Part shown: positions 32,927 to 42,623 of the stretch, piece by piece
Position numbering within the stretch: position 1 is the first letter of the stretch
Layout: each line of letters begins with the position of its first letter
Assembly (NCBI GenBank): GCA_000961595.1
Contig: LADO01000018.1
Coordinates: 51,233-115,232 of the forward strand
Direction of reading: 5' to 3'
DNA length: 64,000 nt
From: Peptococcaceae bacterium BRH_c4b
GTDB lineage: Bacteria > Bacillota > Desulfotomaculia > Desulfotomaculales > Desulfocucumaceae
Position numbers and translations under genes: made by a program
Notes under the pieces: model-generated
What the model saw: the letters and a program-made list of their open reading frames with translations, nothing else
Told to the model about the DNA's origin: nothing
Databases searched by the model: none

Positions 32927-34264
32927 TTGTTTAATATTTTTATTCTACATGTTGGCACAATGGCCAACAAGGGTACTCAAGCGCTAGTGAAAACTGAGTT
33001 CAATCAGCTAAAAATAGCATATAGACAGGTTGAAATATCCGTGTCTACAACTGATGTGCCTGGAGTTAAAGAGTTTGGGCCAGCTTATAAAAATGTTACT
33101 CCGACCTTAATAGATATTCCTTACGAGATGGCCGATGAGCGAGCTAAAAAATATGGGTATGATAGAAAAACTATTATTTATCTTCTTCATTTGGCTTATA
33201 GAATGGTACTCGCCTTCCTTCAAATACCCGGTACTTTTATTTCGGCAATACTCACAAAAATAGGACTGCCTTCTTTCTGTAAGAAAGATACGTTGCTCTG
33301 TATGAAGGAATGCGATTTAGTCATTTCAACCAGTGATGAGAATTTTAAAGAAGGAAGTTCAAATCTTCCTCTAAAATTTTTTTGGCTGTTAACATGGTGG
33401 AATATATTATTTTCCCGCATGTGGGATTTAATAATTGCCAAAAAAATCTTTGGCAAGCCTGTAATATTGTTTCCGAATTCTGTTGGACCTTTTAGAACCG
33501 TAATTGGAAGATTTTTAGGAAGAAATATTCTTAATAATATTGACGCTGTAATAGTTAGGGAAAAATTTTCCGTAGAGGCAATTAATAAGCTCAATTTGAA
33601 AGACGTCAACTTAAAACTCACTTCTGATATTGTACTACTATATGAGACAAGTAAAGATGAAATGGCTATTGATTTAAAAGACAGCTGTATAGGAATTTGT
33701 CCTGGTTATTATAGCGGAAGTTTATCTGCTGAGAGCAATGAAAAATACATACAATCACATGCACAAGCTTTAGATAAATTTATTGATATTTATAAAGTTA
33801 ACATTTTGTTTATACCACACTATAAATCTGGTTTTAAAAATGATGATCTAGATATTTCTAAGCAAATACTGAAAAGAATGTCTAATAAAAAAGCAGCAAG
33901 AATTATGATGGTTAACACTGTAGAGGAATTTAGTAGTATTTTGGGCAGTATGGAAATGGTTGTCACATCCAAGATGCATCCAGGCGTTTTATCAATAACT
34001 AATTTTGTACCTACACTAGCTGTTGTATATGACTATAAGCAATCAGGTTTCTTTGAGCAATTAGGAATAAGTGAACACAAGATATATATAACGGATCTAG
34101 AGCCAACGACACTTTTTAAAAAGATGGAAAAATTATGGCTGATTCGAGCAAGCATCTGTTATCACCTTTCTAAATGTGTGCCTTTTTTGCAAAAAGATAT
34201 TAAGGAAAAGATAAATGAAGCCCTGATTGAACATGGGGGTTTGAGTTTACATGAAAAAAATTAA
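32927..34264 (+). CDS. Polysaccharide pyruvyl transferase family protein
   Basis: About 445 residues. The family adds pyruvate ketals to sugars of surface polymers. Supporting segments are FILHVGTMANKGTQALV at the start, VILFPNSVGPF near 180, SDIVLLYE near 240, and TSKMHPGVLSI near 345, which carries the conserved His-Pro element. TTG 32927 is preferred: GGGGGGAAGG lies just before it, and upstream codons encode an unlikely hydrophobic start. It overlaps the next gene by 14 bases. The two commonly occur together in exopolysaccharide clusters. Confidence 0.82.
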   Translation: MFNIFILHVGTMANKGTQALVKTEFNQLKIAYRQVEISVSTTDVPGVKEFGPAYKNVTPTLIDIPYEMADERAKKYGYDRKTIIYLLHLAYRMVLAFLQIPGTFISAILTKIGLPSFCKKDTLLCMKECDLVISTSDENFKEGSSNLPLKFFWLLTWWNILFSRMWDLIIAKKIFGKPVILFPNSVGPFRTVIGRFLGRNILNNIDAVIVREKFSVEAINKLNLKDVNLKLTSDIVLLYETSKDEMAIDLKDSCIGICPGYYSGSLSAESNEKYIQSHAQALDKFIDIYKVNILFIPHYKSGFKNDDLDISKQILKRMSNKKAARIMMVNTVEEFSSILGSMEMVVTSKMHPGVLSITNFVPTLAVVYDYKQSGFFEQLGISEHKIYITDLEPTTLFKKMEKLWLIRASICYHLSKCVPFLQKDIKEKINEALIEHGGLSLHEKN

Positions 34265-35540
34265 TATTCTTCGAGAGATTATTGATAATCGTTTATGTGT
34301 TGGATGTGGAAGTTGTTTTTCCGCGTGTTTAAACAATGCAATAATGATTGATTTAAAGATGGATGAAGGAATCTTTATTCCTTCTATTAATGAGGATTTA
34401 TGCGCTGACTGCGGGCGATGCGTGCAAGTATGTCCTGCTCTTGAATTTGATCATCTGAAGTTGTCATGTTTTGATATGAATTCAATAGAGTCTTCAGATA
34501 AACTAATTGGAAACTATATAAAATGTTATGTTGGTTACTCAACTGATCAAAATCTAAGAAAAAATTCTTCATCTGGCGGTTTAGTTTCAGAATTGACACG
34601 TTTTTTGCTAACCAACGAATACATTTCAGGGGCTATCCTTGCGAAAATGAATGCTTTAAACCCCTTAGTCCCCGAACCATTTATTGCTAAAAGTGAAAAC
34701 GATGTACTTTTGGGTGCAGGCTCAAAATACTGTCCCGTTCCAATGAATAGCATTCTTAAAAATTTAGGTAAAAACAAAGAGAATTATGCTTTTGTAGGTT
34801 TACCTTGCCACATTAAAGGACTCCGAAAAATGCAAATTAATAATAGATTGTATGACAATATAAAATTTAGTTTGGGACTGGTTTGTAATCACACTCCTAA
34901 TTTTAACAGCCTGAAGTTTATTATGAAAACTCTTTCAATTGATGTTAGTTCAGTAAAGAGTATTCAATTTCGTGGCAACGGTTGGCCTGGGCAGATGAAT
35001 ATTAATTTAAAGGATGGTTCTAATATAAGCGTACCATACTTTTCTGAATTGTATTGGGGATTTGTTAATGCCTGGTTCTTTTGGCCGTTGCGCTGCACAC
35101 TATGTAAGGATAAGATTAATACTTTTGCAGATATATCTTTTATGGATGCTTGGCACCGAATTTTTAATTCTGATAATATAGGTACTTCCTTAATTATTGT
35201 TCGCAGTGAAATGGCAGAATCTATTGTTAATAAAGCAAAAATTCAGGGAAAAATTGTTTTAGAAGAAGTTGACTCCAAAATGGTTGTGGATTCTCAAAAA
35301 CTACAAGATTATTATAGCACAGTAGAGAATAGGAGAAGTTATTTAGTATCAAGTAATAAGTCTTTAAAGGATTTAATACCTGTTGCAGAAAATTCGAGAA
35401 GTAACTTAAACTTATATTCATCATTGTTTTACTTTAGAAATAATTTATCTCAAAAGGAAAAGTTTTGGCCCACTATTAATTTCCTACGCCTTATAGCATC
35501 ACAATACAAAAAAATTAAAGGACATAGTAATAAACTTTAA
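34251..35540 (+). CDS. F420-hydrogenase/dehydrogenase beta-subunit family ferredoxin protein
   Basis: 429 residues. Two 4Fe-4S motifs, CVGCGSCFSAC and CADCGRCVQVCP, lie in the first 62 residues. The FrhB N-terminal domain (SSSGGLVSELTRFLL, FVGLPCHIKGLRK) and a C-terminal domain follow, the latter with a further cysteine pair in LRCTLCKDK and SFMDAWHR. In polysaccharide loci this family accompanies pyruvyl transferases and probably supplies reducing power for a sugar or cofactor step; that role is inference. No F420-dependent enzyme is visible nearby. Confidence 0.85.
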   Translation: MKKINILREIIDNRLCVGCGSCFSACLNNAIMIDLKMDEGIFIPSINEDLCADCGRCVQVCPALEFDHLKLSCFDMNSIESSDKLIGNYIKCYVGYSTDQNLRKNSSSGGLVSELTRFLLTNEYISGAILAKMNALNPLVPEPFIAKSENDVLLGAGSKYCPVPMNSILKNLGKNKENYAFVGLPCHIKGLRKMQINNRLYDNIKFSLGLVCNHTPNFNSLKFIMKTLSIDVSSVKSIQFRGNGWPGQMNINLKDGSNISVPYFSELYWGFVNAWFFWPLRCTLCKDKINTFADISFMDAWHRIFNSDNIGTSLIIVRSEMAESIVNKAKIQGKIVLEEVDSKMVVDSQKLQDYYSTVENRRSYLVSSNKSLKDLIPVAENSRSNLNLYSSLFYFRNNLSQKEKFWPTINFLRLIASQYKKIKGHSNKL

Positions 35541-35642
35541 TATTATGCCTCATCTTCTAATGCCACCCCTTGAGGCACTACTTTATGTGGCATAGCATCC
35601 ATAACAATGGTGCCACAGCATCATCAGTTAGGAGGTCCCAAT

Positions 35643-37433
35643 GTGGTAGTGCAAAAAATGGAAACAAGAAGCTTTGTATACGCATGCTTAATATTTTTTT
35701 TGATTGGCGTTGGCATTATAGTAAACACTTATAAAATATCATACACAAGCGCTTTTCCATGGCCATTGTATTGGGTTGGCTTTATCATTTGCGCAATGTC
35801 TGTTTTTATAGCAATCTCTCAAGAAAACGCAAGTGCAAAAATAATATGTGCTATGCTTTTTCTTTATGGACTCGTCTTTTACATTATTCAATACTTCGGT
35901 TCGGGCGGTTATTATGATTTCAGGGATGAATATTTATTCGACAATCTTACGAGGGTCATATATTCAAATGAATCATTGAATGTAGCGGATAAACTTGCAA
36001 TCAATAAAATATTTTTATGCTTCCCCGGTTTTAGTATATTGATAGTATTACTACAAAAAGTGACCAGTGTTGTCATATCGTATCCTGTCGTTGCTACTAT
36101 TATTGCAATATCTCATTCAATGGTGTTGGTAATAACGTTTTTAATGGTTAGAAATATTTCAAACACACAAATCGCCGCATTAGCAACTTTTATATATTCA
36201 ACCAATATCGACTACGCATGGTTTAACACAATATTTCATTATGAGTCTATTGGACTACTGATGTTTTTCCTTGGGATTAATTTGTTTATATCTAGATCGA
36301 CAAGTAAATGTACAGATAAATCTGCATTTGTATTTTTGTTTATAATAATAATAACATCGTTAACCATTACACATCATTTAAGTTCTTATGCAATAATATC
36401 TATATTGATAATATTTGTTGCCATGCAGTTTGCTATTACAGCTAAAAAGCATGTAATAGAAAAAAATGAAGGAATCTCCTACAATTCCCTTACCGTTGTT
36501 ATAGTAATAACTTTATCCTGGATAATATATAGCGCTTCATACACAATTAGATATTTCAATTACAATATTCAATCAGCCGTCATGCAAATTTTGAATTTCT
36601 CATTTGTGGATAGTGTTAAAGATAATATTAGCGGCATTCCAAGTTGGGGTGTTGGACTTCCTCAATGGGAGCTCTTTTTATATAAATACACGTATATTCC
36701 GGCGCTGGTACTGATATTTTTGATTGGGCTATACCATATAAAAAAAGAATTACTAATAGACAAAAGCTATAAACAATATAAATATGGCCTTATCATAATA
36801 GGGTTCATCGCCTTTGGTTCAATTGCAATAAGCGCGACAGGTCTATCAAAGGCCACAGAAATAACGAGAAGGATTTTACCATTTTACTTTATAGGCACAG
36901 CCTTTGTAATAGCCCATGCATTTAATTTTAACAATGAAAAGAAGAGGTTTAAACAAATAGCTATACTTACGCTAATGATCCTGATAGTTTTTGGTGGCAC
37001 CGGAATTGGTACAGTTCGTGTGAGAGGCGTTGAAGGCGGCAATCCTAAGTATTTGTACACAGATGAAATTGTAAACAAAGACATGGCGGCAGCGGGACAG
37101 TGGTTGAAAAATAATGGCGACCCGACTAATACTGCAACAGATAAAATAACTGCAGACATGCTAAACATAGGCAAAGAAAATATCAAATCTGCCAGCTCAC
37201 TCTTTTTATCTCCAACTATTATTCCAACCGATCTCAACTATATCCTTGTGAACGATAAGATATTACGCAAAAACTGGGAACCAAGTAAATTGGTTGTATT
37301 TGATGCCAAAGGAACCAAGTATATAGCTGGAGATCAGGTAATAGAAAAAGGTATGCTTGATAAATTCAAGGATGATCGACTGATTTCTCTATGCTATGAC
37401 AATGGGTGCCAAGTCGTGTATTCAAAGCAATAA
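35643..37433 (+). CDS. Large multi-pass membrane protein (glycan polymerase- or transferase-like)
   Basis: About 596 residues from GTG 35643 (TTAGGAGG 7 bases upstream); a longer frame begins at 35607. About 12 hydrophobic helices fill residues 5-450, followed by a soluble C-terminal domain of about 140 residues (NKDMAAAGQWLKNNGDPTN). An early acidic motif YYDFRDEYLFD in an extracellular loop (near 86-96) recalls GT-C transferases, where such acids bind a lipid-sugar donor. Position before a flippase fits a Wzy polymerase or GT-C protein. No family can be named with certainty. Confidence 0.7.
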   Translation: MVVQKMETRSFVYACLIFFLIGVGIIVNTYKISYTSAFPWPLYWVGFIICAMSVFIAISQENASAKIICAMLFLYGLVFYIIQYFGSGGYYDFRDEYLFDNLTRVIYSNESLNVADKLAINKIFLCFPGFSILIVLLQKVTSVVISYPVVATIIAISHSMVLVITFLMVRNISNTQIAALATFIYSTNIDYAWFNTIFHYESIGLLMFFLGINLFISRSTSKCTDKSAFVFLFIIIITSLTITHHLSSYAIISILIIFVAMQFAITAKKHVIEKNEGISYNSLTVVIVITLSWIIYSASYTIRYFNYNIQSAVMQILNFSFVDSVKDNISGIPSWGVGLPQWELFLYKYTYIPALVLIFLIGLYHIKKELLIDKSYKQYKYGLIIIGFIAFGSIAISATGLSKATEITRRILPFYFIGTAFVIAHAFNFNNEKKRFKQIAILTLMILIVFGGTGIGTVRVRGVEGGNPKYLYTDEIVNKDMAAAGQWLKNNGDPTNTATDKITADMLNIGKENIKSASSLFLSPTIIPTDLNYILVNDKILRKNWEPSKLVVFDAKGTKYIAGDQVIEKGMLDKFKDDRLISLCYDNGCQVVYSKQ

Positions 37434-37478
37434 TTAGGCAGTTAAGGGCTATAATATAAAATTACTTTCGAAGGATTG

Positions 37479-38813
37479 ATGATTTTGACAAATCATGTTC
37501 ACGGGACCCGTATAACGGGTTGTCGACTTTTCTTGGATTCATACTTCATGTGGAGAAATGCTCCTCTTTACAATAACGCCATTTATCTCATGCTGAGCAA
37601 TGTTACAACATGCTTATTTGGCTTTGCTTTTTGGAATATTATGGCCCGGTTTTTTACTCCTTCACAGGTAGGTATCGGCGCCTCGCTGATCGCAGCATCA
37701 AGTCTTATTGGTATCCTCGCCGAATTGGGGTTGAGAATTGGTTTAATACGGTACGTTCCAGAAAGCAGAGAAGATGCGGGACTGTTAATCAACTCTGCAT
37801 TCACTTTAGCTAGTTTATCATCATTGATTGGGGGATTAATATACCTCGTTGGCATAAAAATATGGTCGCCTGCACTCAGCTTTATTCAGGAAGACATATT
37901 GTATCTATTATTGTTCTTGACATTTACCTTAACTAATTCATTGTCCGGTTTAACTGATGGTTCATTAATAGCAGGCAGGGCTTCAAGATATGTTTTTTAT
38001 AAAAGCGCATTGGTCGCTATGCTTAAGATTCCTCTTCCCATTTTTATTTTTGCCCACCTTAAAGGTTTTGGAATCTTTGCAGGTACTGGAATAAGCTTAG
38101 CCATTGCAGTTTTAGTTGCCTGGTCATTATTTCTACCGAAAGTATATAAAGGATATTTGCCGCGGCCGATCATAGCAAAAGGTATATTGCAGAAAGTATT
38201 GCCCTATTCATTTGCCAATTATATGGCAAATCTGCTTAACCTGTCTCCACAGTTTATTTACCCACTGATGGTGTTAAATGTGCTTGGTCCGGAAAACAGC
38301 GCGTATTTTTACATTGCCTGGATGACAACGATGGTACTGGTGATAATCCCTAATGGCGTATCGCAGTCTCTACTGGCTGAAGGTTCCCACAACCCAAATA
38401 AAATGGGTCGCGATGGGCGCAGAGTGCTGTATCTATCGTTGGCATTATCTGTTCCGGCAGTGGCGGCTATGATGGTTATGGCGCGTTGGCTGCTCCACTT
38501 TTTTGGCCCTGGATATGCCGAGCATGGCACCCCTGTGATTCGCTTTTTAGCACTCGCTATAATACCTCAGTGCATAAATACTCTTTATATCACGGTGAAC
38601 CAGATAAGAAAGCAAGTATACCTCATAATTGCCCAGACTGGTTTTTTAGCGATTGTCGCCATTGGAGTCGCTTACTGGTGGTTTGGCCGAGTTGGTCTGC
38701 CCGGGGTGGGAATGGCTTATTTACTAGCCCATTCAGTTCTAGCTTTAGTTGTCATTAGGCCGTTGTTGAAGGTACTAAAAGAAAAAAGCAGTGAGACAGT
38801 TTCTGGAGCATAG
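37479..38813 (+). CDS. Oligosaccharide flippase (MATE/Wzx-like, MOP superfamily)
   Basis: 444 residues from ATG 37479 (TTG 37476 also possible), behind GAAGGA. About 12 membrane helices. The N-terminal signature YLMLSNVTTCLFGFAFW followed by FFTPSQVGIGASLIAASSL is typical of Wzx/polysaccharide-synthase proteins that flip undecaprenyl-linked oligosaccharides across the membrane. More G+C-rich than the preceding genes, so the A+T-rich island ends about here. Confidence 0.88.
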   Translation: MILTNHVHGTRITGCRLFLDSYFMWRNAPLYNNAIYLMLSNVTTCLFGFAFWNIMARFFTPSQVGIGASLIAASSLIGILAELGLRIGLIRYVPESREDAGLLINSAFTLASLSSLIGGLIYLVGIKIWSPALSFIQEDILYLLLFLTFTLTNSLSGLTDGSLIAGRASRYVFYKSALVAMLKIPLPIFIFAHLKGFGIFAGTGISLAIAVLVAWSLFLPKVYKGYLPRPIIAKGILQKVLPYSFANYMANLLNLSPQFIYPLMVLNVLGPENSAYFYIAWMTTMVLVIIPNGVSQSLLAEGSHNPNKMGRDGRRVLYLSLALSVPAVAAMMVMARWLLHFFGPGYAEHGTPVIRFLALAIIPQCINTLYITVNQIRKQVYLIIAQTGFLAIVAIGVAYWWFGRVGLPGVGMAYLLAHSVLALVVIRPLLKVLKEKSSETVSGA

Positions 38814-38864
38814 TTATTGGTACTCCATGCCGCCGGACATTATTGACAGAAGGGGGTAGTGCAT

Positions 38865-39845
38865 ATGAATATCCTGGTTACTGGTGGAGCAGGCTATATC
38901 GGCAGCCACACTGTCCGTGAACTTGTTAATAAAAAGCACCGGGTGGTGGTGCTGGACAACCTTTCCAAGGGCCATGAGGCTGCCGTAAAGGGTGCCCAAC
39001 TGGTACGGGGGGATACTGCCGGCCGTGAGTTATTGAAGAGCCTTTTTAGGGAGCATGACATCGAGGCGGTGATGCATTTCGCTGCCAGCAGCCTGGTGGG
39101 GGAGTCGGTCCGTCTCCCGTCCTGGTATTATCACAACAACTTGGTTAAGGGATTGTTGCTTTTAGACGCCATGGTGGAGTCAGGAGTACGTTACCTGGTC
39201 TTCTCTTCAACTGCGGCGGTATACGGGGAGCCCCGGGAGATCCCGATTCCGGAGAATCACCCTGCCGCTCCGACGAACACTTACGGGGCGACCAAACTTG
39301 CTCTGGAGGGGGCGATGCGCTGGTATGGTGAGGCCTACGGCCTGCGCTCCGCTTCACTGCGCTATTTTAACGCTGCCGGAGCGGATCCGGCGGGGGATAT
39401 CGGGGAGGACCACGACCCTGAAACCCACTTAATCCCGTTGGTGCTGAAGGTAGCAATGGGGCATTTGCCCTACCTGGAGGTTTTCGGAACCGATTACCCC
39501 ACCCCGGATGGCACCTGTATCAGGGACTATATCCATGTCAACGACCTGGCCGATGCTCATGTTCTAGCCATGGAAGCACTGGCTTCAGGGGCTTCTTCAG
39601 CGGTATATAATCTGGGCAACGGTAACGGCTACTCCGTTCTCAGAGTGATCCGGGCAGCCGAAGAGGTGGTGGGCAAGCCCATCCCTGTGCATTACGGGGC
39701 ACGGCGGCCGGGAGACCCGGCGATGCTGGTGGCCGGTTCGAAAAAAATAAAGGCCGGGTTGGGCTGGCAGCCCCGCTTCACTGATTTGCGGGCTATCATC
39801 GAGACGGCTTGGCGTTGGCACAGGAGCCACCCCCGGGGTTATTAA
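38865..39845 (+). CDS. galE: UDP-glucose 4-epimerase
   Basis: 326 residues. NAD-binding GGAGYIGSHTVREL at the N-terminus (about 7-20), FSSTAAVYGEP with the catalytic Ser/Thr (about 115-125), YGATKLALE with the catalytic Tyr/Lys (about 142-150), and RYFNAAGADP. Interconverts UDP-glucose and UDP-galactose, feeding sugars to the cluster. ATG 38865 has AAGGGGG 8 bases upstream; GTG 38859 is less suited. Closest to the extended short-chain dehydrogenase GalE type. Confidence 0.93.
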   Translation: MNILVTGGAGYIGSHTVRELVNKKHRVVVLDNLSKGHEAAVKGAQLVRGDTAGRELLKSLFREHDIEAVMHFAASSLVGESVRLPSWYYHNNLVKGLLLLDAMVESGVRYLVFSSTAAVYGEPREIPIPENHPAAPTNTYGATKLALEGAMRWYGEAYGLRSASLRYFNAAGADPAGDIGEDHDPETHLIPLVLKVAMGHLPYLEVFGTDYPTPDGTCIRDYIHVNDLADAHVLAMEALASGASSAVYNLGNGNGYSVLRVIRAAEEVVGKPIPVHYGARRPGDPAMLVAGSKKIKAGLGWQPRFTDLRAIIETAWRWHRSHPRGY

Positions 39846-39945
39846 AGTGTTGGCGAAGGGTCTTGTAATGGAAAAATAGGTTAGTAAATTGTTGGAAGCA
39901 TATTCTCGGGTGTCTGAATTCTGCCCTGAAAATAAGTTTAGAGAA

Positions 39946-40002
39946 ATGTCATCCTGAGCGTTAGCGAAGGATCTAGATTCTTCACTTCGTTCAGAATGAC
40001 AT
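39946..40002. repeat. Imperfect REP-like palindrome
   Basis: ATGTCATCCTGAGCG...AAGGATCT is followed by AGATTCTTC...GTTCAGAATGACAT, a near-palindrome of 57 bases of the widespread TGTCATTCTGAGCGAAGCGAAG type. GTCTGAATTCTG flanks it as a direct repeat (39912-39923 and 40052-40063). The rest of 39846-40122 is non-coding. Confidence 0.75.
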
Positions 40003-40122
40003 AAAGTGTCCTGGATTTTCATGCTCTGAGGTGCCGCACTAGCGGCGTGGGGGTCTGAATTCTGAATACCTGAATAGTAACGAAACTTAAAATTATTACT
40101 AAAGAAAGGATGTGTTAAGTGC

Positions 40123-41196
40123 ATGCCTTTTGTTGTAATTATGGCCGGCGGACGGGGGGAGAGGTTTTGGCCGCGCAGCCGGATGGCGGCGCCGAAGCAG
40201 TTTCTGAATCTCCTCGGCGACAAGACCATGCTTCAACTGACTGTGGAGCGGGTGGAGGGCTTGGTAGGGATATCCGGCACATACATAGTGGCGGGTTCTG
40301 ATTTTAAGGATACCATCATGGAGCAAGTGCCGCACTTGCCGGAGGAAAACATTATCATCGAGCCCTTTGGGCGGGATACTGCGGCTGCTATCGGGCTGGC
40401 CACTTTGTTTTTAGAGCGTAAAGACCCCCGGGAGGTTATGATTGTACTGCCGGCGGACCACTTCGTCTGCGACGTTCCCCGTTTCCAGGAAGTACTGAAA
40501 AGCGCGGTGGCGGCGGCCTGGCGTGGAGAAGAGATAGTGACGCTGGGCATCACGCCCCACAGGCCTGAGACGGGGTACGGCTATATTTGCGAGGGGGAAT
40601 TGTACGACACTTTTGCCGGCACGCCGGCATGGCGGGTCCTCCGTTTCCTGGAAAAGCCTGATTACGCGAAGGCTGTAAGATTTCTTTCAATGGGAAATTA
40701 CCTGTGGAACAGTGGCATGTTTATCTGGCGGGTGGATTTGGTTCGTCAACTGATTGCAAAACACACCCCACAACTTGCCCAGGGCCTGAATAAGATTGGA
40801 CAGGCCATCGGGACGGAACAATATCTGGCTGTTCTGGAAGAAGTCTACGCGGAACTGCCCAGGGTTTCGGTGGACTACGGTATTCTGGAAAAGGCGGACA
40901 GCGTTCTGGTGATGCGGGGGGATTTCGGCTGGGACGATATCGGTTCCTGGACGGCCCTGGAGCGCTACGCTGAAAAGGATGAGCGAGGAAATTTCATTGA
41001 GGGCCGGGGGGTGCTGCTGGACACAAGTGATACTTTCATTTATTCCCCTGGCAAGACGGTTGGCGTCATAGGGGTAGAGAGTTTAATCGTGGCAAACCAC
41101 CGCGACAGCATCCTGATCTGTCGCAAGGACCGGGCCCAGGATATAAAGAAGGTCGTGCAGGCTTTAAAGGACAAAGGCCTGGATGAAGTGCTGTAG
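40123..41196 (+). CDS. manC: Mannose-1-phosphate guanylyltransferase
   Basis: 357 residues. Makes GDP-mannose from GTP and mannose-1-phosphate. The nucleotidyltransferase signature IMAGGRGERFWPRSR is at about 6-20, followed by KQFLNLLG, PADHF (near 109), FLEKPD (near 176) and the sugar-binding NSGMF and VDYGILEKA regions. It lacks the C-terminal phosphomannose isomerase domain of bifunctional enzymes, so it is the single-function type. ATG follows AAAGGATG. Next to phosphomannomutase, forming a GDP-mannose module. Confidence 0.93.
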   Translation: MPFVVIMAGGRGERFWPRSRMAAPKQFLNLLGDKTMLQLTVERVEGLVGISGTYIVAGSDFKDTIMEQVPHLPEENIIIEPFGRDTAAAIGLATLFLERKDPREVMIVLPADHFVCDVPRFQEVLKSAVAAAWRGEEIVTLGITPHRPETGYGYICEGELYDTFAGTPAWRVLRFLEKPDYAKAVRFLSMGNYLWNSGMFIWRVDLVRQLIAKHTPQLAQGLNKIGQAIGTEQYLAVLEEVYAELPRVSVDYGILEKADSVLVMRGDFGWDDIGSWTALERYAEKDERGNFIEGRGVLLDTSDTFIYSPGKTVGVIGVESLIVANHRDSILICRKDRAQDIKKVVQALKDKGLDEVL

Positions 41197-41222
41197 TGGT
41201 AGCTTAAAGGAGGAATTTCAAT

Positions 41223-42605
41223 ATGGTAACTGTTAATGAACATATTTTTCGCCAGTATGACATCCGGGGCGTAGCTGAACGGGACCTTACGGATGAGGCT
41301 GTAACGCTCCTGGGTAAAGCTTTTGGAACTGTAGCTATACAAAAGGGCTTATATAAAGTACTGGTGGGGAGGGACAACCGCCTCAGTTCCGAACGCCTGC
41401 GGGACGCCCTGGTAAAGGGCCTTATGTACGTGGGCTGTGACGTGATGGATATAGGCCTGGTAGTCACGCCCGCGCTTTACTACGCCAGGGTACACTTTGG
41501 TATTGACGCTGCGGTAATGATTACCGGCAGCCACAATCCACCAGATGAAAACGGATTCAAGATGGCCCTGCACGCCGGGACCATCTACGGAGATGATATT
41601 CAGAAGCTCAAAGAATTGATTTCGGCCGGGGAGTTTCCGCACGGTTCCGGAAGCCTTGAAAAGGTAGACGCCATCAACTCGTATCTAAATATGCTGAAAA
41701 GAAAAATACAGCTTGGTCCACGAAAGTTAAAGGTGGCTGTGGACTGCGGCAACGGCACGGCTGCCTTGTTTGCTGAAAAAATATTGGAGAACTGGGGCTG
41801 CGAGGTGATACCGCTCTATTGTGAATCCGACGGCTCCTTCCCGAACCACCAGCCGGACCCGGTAAAGACGGCCAACCTGGTGGAGTTGAGAAAAGTGGTA
41901 CTGAAGGAGAGGGCGGATCTTGGCATAGCTTTTGACGGTGATGCAGACCGCATCGGGGTGGTGGACGAGACTGGGAATATTATCTGGGGAGATTTGCTGA
42001 TGTGCATTTACTGGTGGGAAATTATGCCAAAGCACCCCGGAGCCGAGGCCATCATCGAAGTGAAGTGCTCCCAGGCCCTGGTGGACGAGGTGGAGCGCCT
42101 CGGTGGCAAGTCTTTCTTCTACAAGACGGGCCACTCCTTGATCAAAGCTAAGATGAAGGAAGTAGGGGCGGTCTTTACCGGGGAGATGTCCGGGCACATA
42201 TTTTTTGCAGACGAGTTTTACGGTTTTGACGACGCCTTTTACGCTGCTGGCCGCCTTTTGAGGATACTCTCCAATTCCGATGTGCCGCTCTCAAAGATGC
42301 TCTTAAGTTTACCGAAGTATTACTCTACGGCTGAAACCAGGGTTCCCTGCCCGGACTGGGACAAATTCAAGGTGGTCAGCGGGCTGGCTGAGCGTTTTAA
42401 GCAGGAATACCCCGTAGTTGATGTGGACGGGGCAAGGGTGCTCTTTGGCGACGGGTGGGGCCTGGTGCGGGCTTCCAACACCCAGCCTGTGCTGGTGGCC
42501 CGTTGCGAGGCAAAAACTGAAGAAGGAGTGCAGCGCATTTGCTCCATTATGAAGGAAGCACTGATGGAGTTCCCGGAAGTGGAAGAATTTGAGTGGGAGT
42601 ATTAA
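41223..42605 (+). CDS. manB: Phosphomannomutase/phosphoglucomutase
   Basis: 460 residues, alpha-D-phosphohexomutase family. The start FRQYDIRGVAE is followed by the active phosphoserine in MITGSHNPPDENGFK (Ser near 101), the metal-binding DGDADRIG (near 240), a GEMSGH sugar-recognition loop (near 320) and a C-terminal phosphate-binding RASNTQPVLVARCEA. It converts the 6-phosphate of mannose or glucose to the 1-phosphate and precedes manC in the pathway. GGAGG is well placed before ATG. Confidence 0.93.
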   Translation: MVTVNEHIFRQYDIRGVAERDLTDEAVTLLGKAFGTVAIQKGLYKVLVGRDNRLSSERLRDALVKGLMYVGCDVMDIGLVVTPALYYARVHFGIDAAVMITGSHNPPDENGFKMALHAGTIYGDDIQKLKELISAGEFPHGSGSLEKVDAINSYLNMLKRKIQLGPRKLKVAVDCGNGTAALFAEKILENWGCEVIPLYCESDGSFPNHQPDPVKTANLVELRKVVLKERADLGIAFDGDADRIGVVDETGNIIWGDLLMCIYWWEIMPKHPGAEAIIEVKCSQALVDEVERLGGKSFFYKTGHSLIKAKMKEVGAVFTGEMSGHIFFADEFYGFDDAFYAAGRLLRILSNSDVPLSKMLLSLPKYYSTAETRVPCPDWDKFKVVSGLAERFKQEYPVVDVDGARVLFGDGWGLVRASNTQPVLVARCEAKTEEGVQRICSIMKEALMEFPEVEEFEWEY

Positions 42606-42623
42606 TAAAATGGGGATGAGATT

